Shown here: positions 38,078 through 50,340 of the stretch, one piece after another
Layout: every line of letters starts with the position of its first letter
Position numbering within the stretch: position 1 is the stretch's first letter
From: Stercorarius parasiticus
Lineage: Eukaryota > Chordata > Aves > Charadriiformes > Stercorariidae
NCBI GenBank assembly: GCA_013396915.1
Contig: VWZL01001304.1
Coordinates: 513,219 to 577,218, forward strand
Direction of reading: 5' to 3'
Length of the DNA: 64,000 bases
The notes under the pieces: generated by a model
Told to the model about the DNA's origin: nothing
The model's input: the letters and a program-made list of their open reading frames with translations, nothing else
Databases searched by the model: none
Made by a program: the position numbers and the translations under genes

Positions 38078-39355
38078 TTCTCCCTCTTGTATCAACTAGA
38101 CTCTTTAGCAGACTGTTCTACCTTTTAAAACTTTTAGACTATAACTTTTGCATTAGAAGTCTTTAAAATATTGCTTTAGATTAGGGCAGCCACTAATCAC
38201 ATGGACATTTGGGCTAAGTTAGTTGGCCTAGGCTTCTACACACCCTCATAATTGCAAACTCTCCTCCACTCCACGTTATAATGCGCATGCATTTTTAACA
38301 GAAATACCTCCCAAATACAACAGGTGACAGCATACATAAATTTAATAAGTTTCAGGCTTGCTTATTGGCGGGGTTTTTTGTCCATCTCTCCTGGGTTGCA
38401 CTGTCATCACTAGCCATGATGTTTTAAAAATTTATTTTAAAGATATACATTTAAAATGTATTTTAAGGAATATTTTGAAACATGGAAATCAGACATCCTG
38501 TTTTATAGTTATAAAATTGAAAGAAATTATGAATGTCAAAAGTCAATAGTCAACTAACTCTATGGGTAAAAGTCTACCAGGGCTCCCCTTCCCCCAAGTG
38601 CCTTTTAATGGAAAAGTAATGAAAATTAAAATAGAATTCCTTGTCAAAAATCAATTTAAAAATAAAGTAAATCAGGTTGTATCTTTGTAACCTAGATAAA
38701 ATACCTTGGAAAATTTTGTGACTGTTGCAAGAGTATACATTATAGTCAAAGGGACTTCAGCCAAAACCAGATTTAAAGGAATGGAAATTTTTCTTACTAC
38801 AGAAGCATACAATCCAAACAGCTTCAGCTTCACCTGGTAGCAAACTATGAGAGTCAAAAATTGTATTAGTCTTTAAAATCAAGTTAATCACATTGGAAAC
38901 ATTAAAATTATGAATAGATTGCATGAGTATTACATTGTGTCAGTTTTACAAATATGTTGGAAAACGAGAGTTTTGAAAAGTAAACTGTGGGTGAAGAATA
39001 TGACGTATTCTCTGGCAGTTAAGACAAGATAATTTCTATGCGTAAAGGTCTTATGTAGTAAAGTAGAGGATGTGTTCTTTTTAGTTATTTCTACTGTAAC
39101 TACTTACAACATAATTTTCTGTACAAATAATTTATTTATAACATTTACTTCAGTATAAATATATTCAGCAAAATCCTAACCACTTGAAATTCATTTGCAG
39201 TTTTTCCATTTGTTTCACTGAGACCATAATCCTGTCATATAAATATTGTAGATATTCATAAGTGAATGAGTCAGGGAAATTGTGGAAGTGACCTATAATT
39301 TTATTTTTTAGAAAGATATTTTGCAGTAAGTGTAATTAATTACTTTTCTGTTTAG
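38078..39355. other. Non-coding, probable intron upstream of exon
   Basis: AT-rich sequence leading to the acceptor of the exon at 39356. The final bases form a short pyrimidine tract (ACTTTTCTGTTTAG). Nothing else was recognised. Confidence 0.5.
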
Positions 39356-39505
39356 GCTGCTCTGGAGCAAATCATTAAAGAAAATCTGTGGTTAGCTCAA
39401 GAACATCAAATCTTTCAGAACAACTACTTAAACAGTAAAGATGACCTCAGAAAACTCTATGACAATAGAATCAGGGTGGAAGCTGCTGTTAGAGATCATC
39501 AGCAG
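39356..39505 (+). CDS. Internal coding exon, helical or coiled-coil protein, gene not identified
   Basis: The segment is exactly 150 bases, open in phase 0, and bounded by a consensus acceptor (TTTTCTGTTTAG) and a strong donor (CAG before GTAAAGTG). It encodes 50 residues starting AALEQIIKENLWLAQEHQ and ending RVEAAVRDHQQ. The peptide is rich in Leu, Ile, Glu, Gln, Lys and Asn with no Pro or Gly. Hydrophobic residues are spaced as in an amphipathic helix, so a coiled coil or helical-bundle segment is likely. There is no start codon at the beginning and no stop, as expected of an internal symmetric (0-0) exon that can be skipped without shifting frame. The AT-rich surroundings make a 50-codon open run with both splice sites unlikely by chance, though not impossible. 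I could not assign a family. Neighbouring exons were not found, so introns on both sides must be long. Confidence 0.72.
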
Positions 39506-42458
39506 GTAAAGTGCTAATATCACTCATTTTATTCATTTATCTCATTTCTAAATTTAATTTCATTAATGCAGCTAGTTAATAATAATATAATACTTGTTAG
39601 CAATACCTATCACCTGAAATCTTCTTTTCTTCTTGTTTTTTTTCACACTTTGTATTTTCATTTTTTTACTTGCTTGCTGGTTTTTTTATTATTTTTACAG
39701 AGCAATTCATGTAAGGTATTCAAAATTCATTATTCATGAATTCCACTTTTGCACCTGAAATGTATTTATTTTTTTATATAAATACATTATGCAGTGATTA
39801 AAATGTACCTTACCATTCTTCAAATGACACTTTTCCTGGAAACTGTGAGTTTTACAACAGCTACAGTCAGACTCTGTAAGCCTTTAATTTAGAAAACAGT
39901 GAAATGAAAATGAAAATCTAGTTTGAAGAATGTCCGTGATGGCGGCATGATGGCCAGGTTTTATGTTTTATCGACTAATTAGTTACATTTTAAAAGGCAG
40001 ATTTATTTTTTTTTAAATATAGCAGTGAAAGCTGTGGAACCTGAGTGAAGTGATGTTGTGAAACTTTGTTGTGAAAGTACAATGCCAATTCACAGAAAAA
40101 GTCTTTTCTGTGTCTTTGCTTTGTATTTATAGATAGCTGTCAAAATACAACCTTATCAGTACAAACTATAATCAATTAAAAATATCTTTCAGATATTTTA
40201 GTCAGGTTATTGCTTGCTTGCCTTTCATGTCTATGTTTTTGAAAATTAGTATGCATTTAAGTCGTCATGCACACAAGACCTTAAGTTCACATCAACAGCT
40301 TCAGGTAAGAATCTTCATTAACTCATGTCATTTATGCAGGAACCGGGTCCTGGTATATTGATATTTTAGTCTGTTCTCTAGAAGTATGGTGCAGAAGTCT
40401 TCAAATAAATAAATTAGATGTGAAATTCAGATTATTTGCTAGTACTTTACTCTTATCAATCCATTTTATGTCTTATACCCATATCTTCATCCACTGCTCA
40501 TTTCCTCATATACTACCTCAGGTAACCTCTAATTTTAAAATTCAGAGTATTCAGTTTGTTCCTGACAAATATAAATAAGAAAATCCCTTCCAAAATATTC
40601 TTGTTAACTGCATAGCCCTTCTATGTTTCAAGAACAAAACTCTTTTTAAGTCATATATTCTTAGGGATAACTGTATTTGATAATAAGTTGGAGATCTAAA
40701 ACGTAAAAAGTTGAAGAAATTATTGCCTATCTTTCTTCACCAAGTGAGTGTCGATTGTGTTCTGTCGATATGATAGCAGAGGCAATGCTATGAGTGTCAA
40801 AATGTTTTCTTAAAAGTACCGGATTCTTGAAGGAATGTAAAGTATTTTTTTCTGAATGCAGAATTAGGGCATACTTTCTTCAAGCCTCACTACAGAAAAA
40901 TATATCTATGTTACATTATCATCTGGACCTTTTATTTCTTTGGATGTAAGAATATCTGTCTTCTACATTCTCAGAATGTAATAGTTCTTGCTAATATTTG
41001 CAAAACAGATTTCCCACTCAGCCTCTTCTGGACATAGTATGAATGATATTATCATGCATCTCAATGATGTAGTCTGGAAGCAAAGAAAACTGCAAATGAG
41101 TTGGCATATATTATTGCTTTTTACCTTCTCAATTTGAATACAATAAAATAAACATAGTAAAGTATAGCAAAATAGCAATGCAATGCCAACAGGATCTAGT
41201 TTCATCAGCAGTACTATGTAATCATTTGTTTGGCTTCTAAAAATCTTGTTCAGGAAGAAAATGGTTATGAGTATGTTGCTATTCTATAGGAGCTTATAAT
41301 CAGCATTACAATACATATACCTAGCTTGTGTTAGAAATTAATGATGACAATGTTTAGAATTTCTGACAGTCCTCTGTGCCATTCAGCAGTGGTATGTGTA
41401 TGAAGAAGAGAAGTTCTATTCCCAATATTAATTTGAGGATTACAGAGACAACTAATCTAATTTGCTTTTTGATAACTCTTCACTTTCTTGAACGAATAAC
41501 TAGTCCAACTAGTTAAAACAAAATATTTCTACCATTATCACATAAAGAAAGCATTTCGAAATTATGACAAAAGGAGAAAACATGTTGATTACATACAGCT
41601 CCTACAAAAAGAAGCTTTATTTTCTTATTAGGTTTTTGCTAATAAGCGAATTACAACTGTAACAGAAAATCAATTCTGGAGGAGTGTCAAAGTAACGATT
41701 TTTCTAGGTGCTGTGCTATATATATGCATTACAGTGACATGAACATTCAAGAAGAAGAAAGTGTGTTCATCCTTCCCTAAATCCTGAGAACGGTCTTCCC
41801 TATATATATAATTACTCAAAATTAGAAGCCAGTTTTTAAAAATACTAATGTAAAAGGCAAACTGCCTTTTCTTTTTCTTCTTTTTTTTTCGTAATTTTAA
41901 CTGGATATAGTAACTGCTCTAACTAATGAAGTAGGTTTGCTTTGGGCTTCTAAGTAGCTGTTTTGTTCAGCCCCGGAAAAGGCTCCATCTTAATGATGGG
42001 TGAAATAATGCTTTGGTAAGATGAAGTGTTTTGTCATGACTTTGTAAGCTTCTTTGCACTGAGGAAGGTGCCCTTATTGAGTGGAGAGGTCTATGCCCAT
42101 AAAAAGCACAATATCTTCTTCTACGTCAAGAATGCAAAGGCATGCTCTTGGAGAAGATTCGTGTTTCCTTCTTATTGCTATACATATGAGGTGGATGAGA
42201 AGAGGATTTCCTCTCCTACTGACATTTTCTGGATGTTGTAACTTCCTCTGGATATTTAAGGAGAGCCTAGCATGATTGTTATAACAGATAGTAGCCTGGC
42301 GGATAACACACATGCATGTTTCAGGTGAATGAGAAAAGCCTCCTTGCTTTCATAAATTCCTATGATTAATGAAGAGTTGCTCTATGGCACTGGTATGATG
42401 CTTTTGTGGACGTGTGTGTATAATTCTGCTTCTGCTTTTGTCTTCTTAACTCTGTCCC
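39506..42458. other. Non-coding, probable intron
   Basis: AT-rich sequence with several T-rich tracts just downstream of the exon donor. No repeat family or further exon was recognised. Confidence 0.5.
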
Positions 42459-42772
42459 ATTATTATATTATAAATTCTTCAATTAAGTAATTCCATGAGA
42501 TTTTATGTTTTTATTAAGCTTCTGAAATCAAAAAGCCAGGTAAGGATTTCAGCTTTAACTAAGAGGAGTCAAAGTTTCTAAAGTTCTTTTTTGTGTAGGA
42601 TGTTTCAAAAAGTGATTCCAGTGAACTCTGAAGGATCAGAAANAGAGATCAAAAAAAAGGAGTTCCTGGAGACTCTGTGGAGAAGAATGAGAATTATCCT
42701 GAAGAACAGAGAGGAAAGGGGGGGTGGGGGGGTGTGAGGATAAGGACAAGAGGAATAAGCTTTGTGGAAGAA
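42459..42772 (+). repeat. Duplicated block 1, copy A
   Basis: This 314-base block matches 43757-44071. The only difference I see is an N at 42643 in this copy where the other copy reads CC. It lies inside one long contig. Confidence 0.93.
42718..42732 (+). other. G7-T-G7 tract, potential G-quadruplex
   Basis: Two runs of seven G separated by one T (42718-42724 and 42726-42732) can supply four G3 stacks with one-base loops. The same tract recurs in the duplicate at 44017-44031. It may also explain why the assembly broke here, since such tracts sequence poorly. Confidence 0.6.
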
Positions 42773-43061
42773 AGGAGAGAAATCTGTGTAGGTAGGAGTG
42801 GATGACAAAGGAAGTATCAGAGAATGTACAGGGAAGGAAAAAACTCTATAAATAGAAATATGACAGAAGTGGATGGTTGGAACAGAGGAATGTTCTTGAC
42901 TGTTGGTAGTGTCCCACAGAAGGGAAGAACTTACATTAAGTGATCAAAATAGAGAATAAACTTTCTGTGAAGTAGAAAGGAATACATAATATGACAAATG
43001 GAAGGAGTGATGCTTCATTGTTTTCATCAAAATTATAAAGAAGAAGGAAAAGCTACAGTAA

Positions 43062-43755
43062 GTTTTATTAATTTCATAGTGTGTATGTTCCATTAAAAGT
43101 CTATTTGTCAAATTGTAACCTCAGATATTTTCTTTGCTTCTGATATAAACCAGAAAACCTTGATTCTTAAAAACAAACATTTCAGAAAAGTGTTGTGGCA
43201 TGTATAAGCACAACATCATGCATGTGAGGGACCTTTTCTGGCTTCATTCTTTCTTACAGTGCTGGTGTTCAGTTTTTCACTATTACTTTTCTCTGCAAGA
43301 GTGTTTGGAGCCATTGCTTTTTGTGTTATGAAAAACAAGCAAGTTAAGCTTAAAAGGGGATATTCATTCTAGTGTGTCTGAAAACTGAACTCCTAAATGC
43401 AGATATTTAAAAAATTCTGAGCTACTATTATGTTCCTTTGAGTTAGTATAATTTTTTTAATCACATTCGAGCACTTGAAGGTTTTTAAATGATACACTTA
43501 TTGTGTGACAGACGTTAGAATCTGCTAATGTTCATTTGTAATCCTGTCTAATGTAATCCTATGACTTTGAGATGATGTTTTGCTTACGTAATTAATTTTA
43601 TATTTTTAAAAAGTATCGTATTTTTGATAGCTGCTGGTCAGACCATAAATACATAATATTTAGTATCATTAACAAAAATATAATATTTTTTCTGTCTGCA
43701 AAGATACTTTATTACATACATAATCACTTCCACAAACCATTTATGTTTACCCTAA
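43062..43755 (+). repeat. Duplicated block 2, copy A (contig end)
   Basis: This 694-base block recurs at 44073-44767, the only difference noticed being one extra T in a T-run near 44632-44637. It stops directly at the N at 43756, as a contig end would. Confidence 0.93.
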
Positions 43756-43756
43756 N

Positions 43757-44071
43757 ATTATTATATTATAAATTCTTCAATTAAGTAATTCCATGAGATT
43801 TTATGTTTTTATTAAGCTTCTGAAATCAAAAAGCCAGGTAAGGATTTCAGCTTTAACTAAGAGGAGTCAAAGTTTCTAAAGTTCTTTTTTGTGTAGGATG
43901 TTTCAAAAAGTGATTCCAGTGAACTCTGAAGGATCAGAAACCAGAGATCAAAAAAAAGGAGTTCCTGGAGACTCTGTGGAGAAGAATGAGAATTATCCTG
44001 AAGAACAGAGAGGAAAGGGGGGGTGGGGGGGTGTGAGGATAAGGACAAGAGGAATAAGCTTTGTGGAAGAA
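43757..44071 (+). repeat. Duplicated block 1, copy B (small N-bounded contig)
   Basis: A 315-base segment enclosed by N at 43756 and 44072, duplicating 42459-42772. It resolves the N of copy A as CC. It is best read as a redundant small contig placed into a gap where it does not belong. Confidence 0.92.
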
Positions 44072-44072
44072 N

Positions 44073-44767
44073 GTTTTATTAATTTCATAGTGTGTATGTT
44101 CCATTAAAAGTCTATTTGTCAAATTGTAACCTCAGATATTTTCTTTGCTTCTGATATAAACCAGAAAACCTTGATTCTTAAAAACAAACATTTCAGAAAA
44201 GTGTTGTGGCATGTATAAGCACAACATCATGCATGTGAGGGACCTTTTCTGGCTTCATTCTTTCTTACAGTGCTGGTGTTCAGTTTTTCACTATTACTTT
44301 TCTCTGCAAGAGTGTTTGGAGCCATTGCTTTTTGTGTTATGAAAAACAAGCAAGTTAAGCTTAAAAGGGGATATTCATTCTAGTGTGTCTGAAAACTGAA
44401 CTCCTAAATGCAGATATTTAAAAAATTCTGAGCTACTATTATGTTCCTTTGAGTTAGTATAATTTTTTTAATCACATTCGAGCACTTGAAGGTTTTTAAA
44501 TGATACACTTATTGTGTGACAGACGTTAGAATCTGCTAATGTTCATTTGTAATCCTGTCTAATGTAATCCTATGACTTTGAGATGATGTTTTGCTTACGT
44601 AATTAATTTTATATTTTTAAAAAGTATCGTATTTTTTGATAGCTGCTGGTCAGACCATAAATACATAATATTTAGTATCATTAACAAAAATATAATATTT
44701 TTTCTGTCTGCAAAGATACTTTATTACATACATAATCACTTCCACAAACCATTTATGTTTACCCTAA
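44073..44767 (+). repeat. Duplicated block 2, copy B (contig start)
   Basis: Second copy of 43062-43755, starting directly after the N at 44072 and continuing into unique sequence at 44768. Removing 43756-44767 would restore one copy of each block. Confidence 0.93.
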
Positions 44768-47700
44768 TGTTTAATTTGATCAAATGTAGGTGAAGTCTGA
44801 TACTCTTGCTGTCTGTTAGTTTGTTCTCTTTGAGAAAGACACTTTGCTCCATGAAGACGTTCTTTAATTTGGTTTCCCTCATATATATCTTCCACTGACC
44901 AATGTCTGTCCTGCTGGATGTGCTAGCTTCATTATAGCATGAATCGCACATTTCCATCTTTTCTAGAAGACACTGGAACAAACTCTGGCGGACCTTGACA
45001 TTATCTTTAAATACATTCTATTTAGTACCTCATATTTTCCCTAAACATTTGCTTTTGAGGGCAGTTAGACTGTGGGTTTTTTATGACACTGATAGATTAT
45101 TTGGTTTTACATGCGTATTTTGATGTGGCAAAATCTTGTATGTAAAAAAATTGTAGGTTTGTCTTTATGTGGTAGACTTTCAGTAACAAAATAGTGCCTA
45201 ATACAGCTTCTGCCCTGCAAATATGTAACAGAAGTTTCTTCTGGAAATTTCCATGGGCTACCATATTAGCACAAGGAATATGATTATGCATGAAAACCAA
45301 ATCTAATTATTTACCATATCTTTCTTTTTGTACTGAACAATGTTAGAATATCTGTTCCACAAGTAAAATTTGATACTTCCACTGTATTGTGCTAACATGT
45401 CAATGATTGTACTGTAGACATCGGCATTTGTTCTCATAATGAAAACAGAGTTGATTCCTGAATACAGAGGTATGAGATGTCATTATATGTTAAGAACCTA
45501 TATAATTGAATCTGTCATTAACACTGCAAGTGGCACAGTCTGACAAAACTTTGGTAATTGTTCTTGCTCACATAACTTCTATTTAAAAATAGTCTGTATG
45601 CAAATGATAATTGCTTTAAAATGTAAGTAATATATTCATTCTCGTATTCATGATCTGCTGTCTTCAGGTGGCCACAGTATAGTGAGAGATTGGAGGGAGG
45701 AGGCCTATTGATTTCTGTTTCTTTTTTTTTACTTTCTGGATAACTGACATATTATTGCAGTAAAACATATGTAGGGTCAATTCATGCTGAATAGTTATTA
45801 GAAACCATGATAACAAAAGTCATTACACTGCAGTTCAGTTTTGACAGTAAAATTTCTGCAACATTATCACAAATCCTCATGCATTAGTGCAATGATCCTT
45901 ACTATAGTTTCATATTAGAATCAAAAGACTGCTGTAGCATGCTTGATACAAAAAGTCATGCAAGTCAAGTGAAGTTCTTTTACGCTTTTATAAAGAACAT
46001 ATTTTCATGTCTTTCTCATGCATGTATCTAACTCTGAGCCTTTTTGGATATTTCTGCCTTTGCTCATCTCGGGTATAAGTGTTTTAAAAATAACGTCCCT
46101 GTGTTTAGAAAGACCAAATAGAATATAAAGTAAATCTGACAATGGACACATGTCAGTTTAGCCAATTAATTCCTTCTGATTTTGTTGTTCCCATTAATTG
46201 ACCTAACTGAAAAAAATACTGTTCTCATATAAACAAAAAAAAATATTTCTGTCTCTAAAATGTGTTTTTGCTTAGTCAGTTCACTTATCTGGAGATCTTG
46301 GATTGCTTTGTGTCTTCACAAGACTGATAGTGAAAGCATGGATAAAATTATGACAAAAAATGGCCTCTTCATTCCCATTTCCTTACAAATCTGAAATGAA
46401 AAATAATACTGTTGAGGGTTCAGTGTGAAAGAAATGAAAATTATCATAGAAGAAATGTCAGAATTGTTATCAGTTTTTAAATGTTTAACCAGCTTTCAGA
46501 GCTGTTTTGATTAGGAGCAGAAATGGGTAATGGAGCTGACATTTGTTCTTTGCCAGCATAACAAGACTACATAGTAGCTAGTAATCAAAATAGTATCATT
46601 TCCAGTATTTTTAACTGAGCTTTTTTCTACCTTCAGGCTTTTGACACTATAGCAAATTGAGAGAATAGCAAGTTTCATATGAAAACATGAGTAAAAACAT
46701 GTATCTTCAGTAAGCTTTCTATTATGCAAATTTACTAAGATTTCTTTCAGATAATTATATTTAAACAATGTAAACATCAAGTTAATGTTATAATTAAATT
46801 TGAATCAATAACTCAATAAGTTCAAATGACTCGATCAGGAAATTAATACAACAGGCAGCCAAATCAAATTATTATTTTGATAGCAAAAGGAAGTTATTGA
46901 GATAATTTATAGAGAAGTGAGTCTCCTTTCCATATGCATCAGCCATATCAGTGGCCGGTCAGGTTACAGTTTTGTTGCATAGAACAGAAGCAGTCACAGA
47001 ACACAGTGATGTCTGTAGGACTTCAGTGTTAGTAAGGTCCTACAGTGTCCCAGAAGAAGGTGTCCTGTTACAGGAAGTGAAATATCTTTGTTTTTTTCTA
47101 AAAGAAATACATACATTTGATAATTCATTGAGGCATTTATTTTTAAAATTCAGTATTGTCTAATGTCTGAAGAGAAAAGATGAGGAAAAAATGCCTTTTT
47201 CCTGCATATTCATAGATGTTTTCAGAATACTTTCCACTTTTTCTGCCTCAGTGACACCTGAGGTATCAAGACAAACAAGATGAATTGGAATATTCTGAGT
47301 ACTTGTAATGGCTCAGGTTTCTTACAGTAGACAGTCTTTAAATAGGGGTCACGGATGACGATGACATTATGCACAGACCTTGATTTCACAAAGCCAGCAA
47401 GTTTGCAGATCAAATATTCTTCCCGTGCTATATTGACAGGAGTTGATCCTAAGGAGGTTGTGATGTCAGTTTTTGAGTTTAAAGGTAGCAGGCAATAAAT
47501 GAAAATTATATTTTGTAAAACATCAGATACTTTCATCAGTCGAGGGGTTTTTTATGTGTTGAATTGCTGCATATCAGTAACTTCGCTTAAGAGGCAAAAG
47601 ATCAAAGAAACTCGTGTGAGCTCCGTTCTTCCACTAGCAGTTTTTTACCTTAAAGCACAACCTTCTTATTCATTATTTCCTAATGGAGTCTACCTTTAAT

Positions 47701-50216
47701 TAAAAAGAATATAATTGTTTTCTTTTTTTCCCCACATCCATATGCTTATTCCGAACCCTATTCAGCACAGGCCAGACAGAATGGGAAAAGACAGGCTGGG
47801 GTAGCACTTCTTTTTTACCAAACAAAGTAGAAAGAGATGGACATTGTTAGCACTTCTACTTGACAATTCTTTCGAACGTGTACATAAACTTTAATATGCC
47901 TGTATACACACATTGCAGGAAAGATCTGGTCTGAGGCTGAGCAGTCATCAGTCAGCTGGTGGGTGTGATCTTCTGTCTTGTTTCATGCGTCCATGAAAAT
48001 ATTTTTTAACTAGGAAACTTAGTTTTGGGCAAGTTTTGCAACACGCTTCCCTTAGGAAGTAAACCTTATTCTGATCTGAGTGTTCTGAGATTTTTGTACT
48101 GGGAAATCTACGAATGTGTGCTAACTTCCCCCTAATATAACACTGGTCTGTTCTGTACCACTTTACAGAGATGTTAGAATTATTACTGAGTCACAAATTT
48201 ATTTAATCAAAAAAAGGTAGAATCAACAGGCAGAATAGCTTACATTATTAAATTCAACTGACCTCTTTTTTTTTCTTTAAAGTTTTTACTGTCTTTTATT
48301 TACACGTAAAGTAGTCAGGTTGAATGGTTGCAGAGCAGTAAACAACTTCCTGAGGAAAAGTTCAAAAGTTCAAAAGATATCCATAGCTTATTTTATCTAT
48401 TTTACATATTCATTTTTAACCGCATGGATTAATAGTTTGAGATTTACATTCTTATTAGCTACATAAATTCACGTTCACTCACATTTACTTCAAACTTACA
48501 TTAAGAGCATCATTAAGGTCACAGTGTTACAGCTTAATCTTGCAAATACTTTGTTAAAATATTTGATGTCAAAATAGTTTGACTTAGCATTCAATAACTG
48601 ACAAAAAAACTTGCAGCAAACAACAACAAAATCCTCTAAATTAATAAAAATCATACTTTTGCTTTCCTTTTTAGCTCATAAATGAAGTTATTAGAATCTT
48701 TCAGGTTTATAAAGCACACCTACACTGTAACTTATCCCAAATGCCTTACTAGGGCTACTTATGTTAAAGTCTTATTAGGCCTACATTTTCCATGCTTGTA
48801 CACTTGAAAAACTAAAAAGTTCTTAATAGTTTAACATATAAGATTAATGCACCTTGTTATGCAAACCATTATTCCAGAAACTGGTAGAAACTTTGTATTG
48901 CACCTTCTTAAACCTTCCCGCCTAGAAAGGATTAAAATAGCATGAACCAGCAAGAATGGCCTCAGCTAGAATTAGCTGGGAAAAGTTTGACAAAACAGTT
49001 CTTAACTAACAGTGTCGCATGTTCTGGTATATTTATGTGTCCTCTGAACCTGTCGTGTGAAGATATGGCTCCAGGACCTTTACTGCAACCAGGGCTTTAC
49101 TGGCTGTGGCCCATGGAGCTGAGGCAACTAGCCTGCAGTTTTTAAGTCAAGCCTCTCTCTGCAATTTGGGTACCTCCCAAGGACACTTGTGCCAGTGAGG
49201 CAGGTTGTGGCAGATGTAGTATTTTAGGAGTTTGAGCATAGCAATCTGCCTGATAGTCATAAAGGTAGTTGGGAAAGACCTATGGCGTACCAGCTGTACA
49301 GATTTCTTGACATTAAATTGTCATAGAGATGGGAAGTCTAGATATCATAACACCTTTTTGTTCTAATAATCATTATTCCTTTCAGTTTTCATTACTTCCC
49401 ACAAATTTAGATCACTTATCAAACTGTTTTAACCCTTGAATCTACCTGAGATCTCAGGGAATGTATTTCATCATAGAAATACTATATGTTGGTATTTATG
49501 GGGGGATAAAAAATAGGTATTCCAAACTTTCTGATTCAGAATTTTATTTTTTTTTTGCATTTTCTTTCAATTCGTAACGGGGAAAAAAAATTCCAACAAT
49601 GTACTGGCAAGCTCCAATCCTACACGCATTCTATAATTTACAGTAATTATCTAATTAATTTACTAGAGGATTCATAAAAGAAGAAATTTATATGGAGAAT
49701 GTAATTCTATCTAAGCAATCATCTCAAGGAAACTATTATAGCTGTCAGCAGTCTTTTTTTGTTCAAGTTTGTCCACATAGATAATATCCCATCTTGTGAG
49801 AAAAGCAGGTAGAATTGCCATCTCATGTGTTGAGGATAAGAAATATTATGAAAAGTGACAGCACTATGTCTACCAGACATGTTAATGACTAATTTTAATA
49901 TTAACTTAAAAAATGAGAGATGGCTTAAATAGAAATTTGGAGTGAGAAAGGAGCATCACTTTATCCTTTGAAACACAGCGTGGAAAGAAACTGATGCACG
50001 GTATAAATCACATTAGCTTTCCAAATCAGTCATTTTCACAAAGACACAGAAAATAACCTAATACAGATTTGGCTGAAGGCCTCATTAGCATTACGACAAC
50101 AAGGATCGAGATCTTATAAAAAGATCACAACATAGAGTAACTAAATAGATTAGAGTCTTCTGGTATATTTCAGACATCAATCTGTTGTGGCATTCAGTAT
50201 TCCACTTCAGACGGAT
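44768..50216. other. Non-coding sequence, nothing recognised
   Basis: AT-rich unique sequence. Frames up to 104 codons (for example on the minus strand near 47222-47536) show no motif or splice-site pair. No repeat family was recognised. Confidence 0.5.
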
Positions 50217-50340
50217 ACTTTGGAATCCTCAGCACAGGAAGGACATGGACCTGTTGGAACGGGTCCAGCGGAGGGCCACTAAGATGATTAGAGGACTGGA
50301 GCACCTCTGTGAGGACAGGCTGAGAGAGTTAGGGTTGTTC
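50217..50340 (+). mobile_element. Internal CR1 ORF2 fragment without 3' end
   Basis: About 124 bases encode a CR1 ORF2 C-terminal stretch in one open frame, including [20 protein letters not shown], then GLEHL and [10 protein letters not shown]. One in-frame triplet is missing in the EHL-CEDR region relative to the other copy at 29860-29890. Identity to the expected CR1 sequence stops abruptly at about 50340 inside ORF2. The 3' end and octamer tail are absent, although CR1 insertions normally keep the 3' end and lose the 5' end. The 146-codon frame at 50185-50625 is this fragment read through into unrelated sequence, not a gene. Confidence 0.92.

Noticed and set aside
48675..48704. 30-nt in-frame segment after a strong CTTTCCTTTTTAG acceptor
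   Set aside because: The donor (CAG before GTTTAT) is weak, and similar pairs occur repeatedly in T-rich intron sequence.
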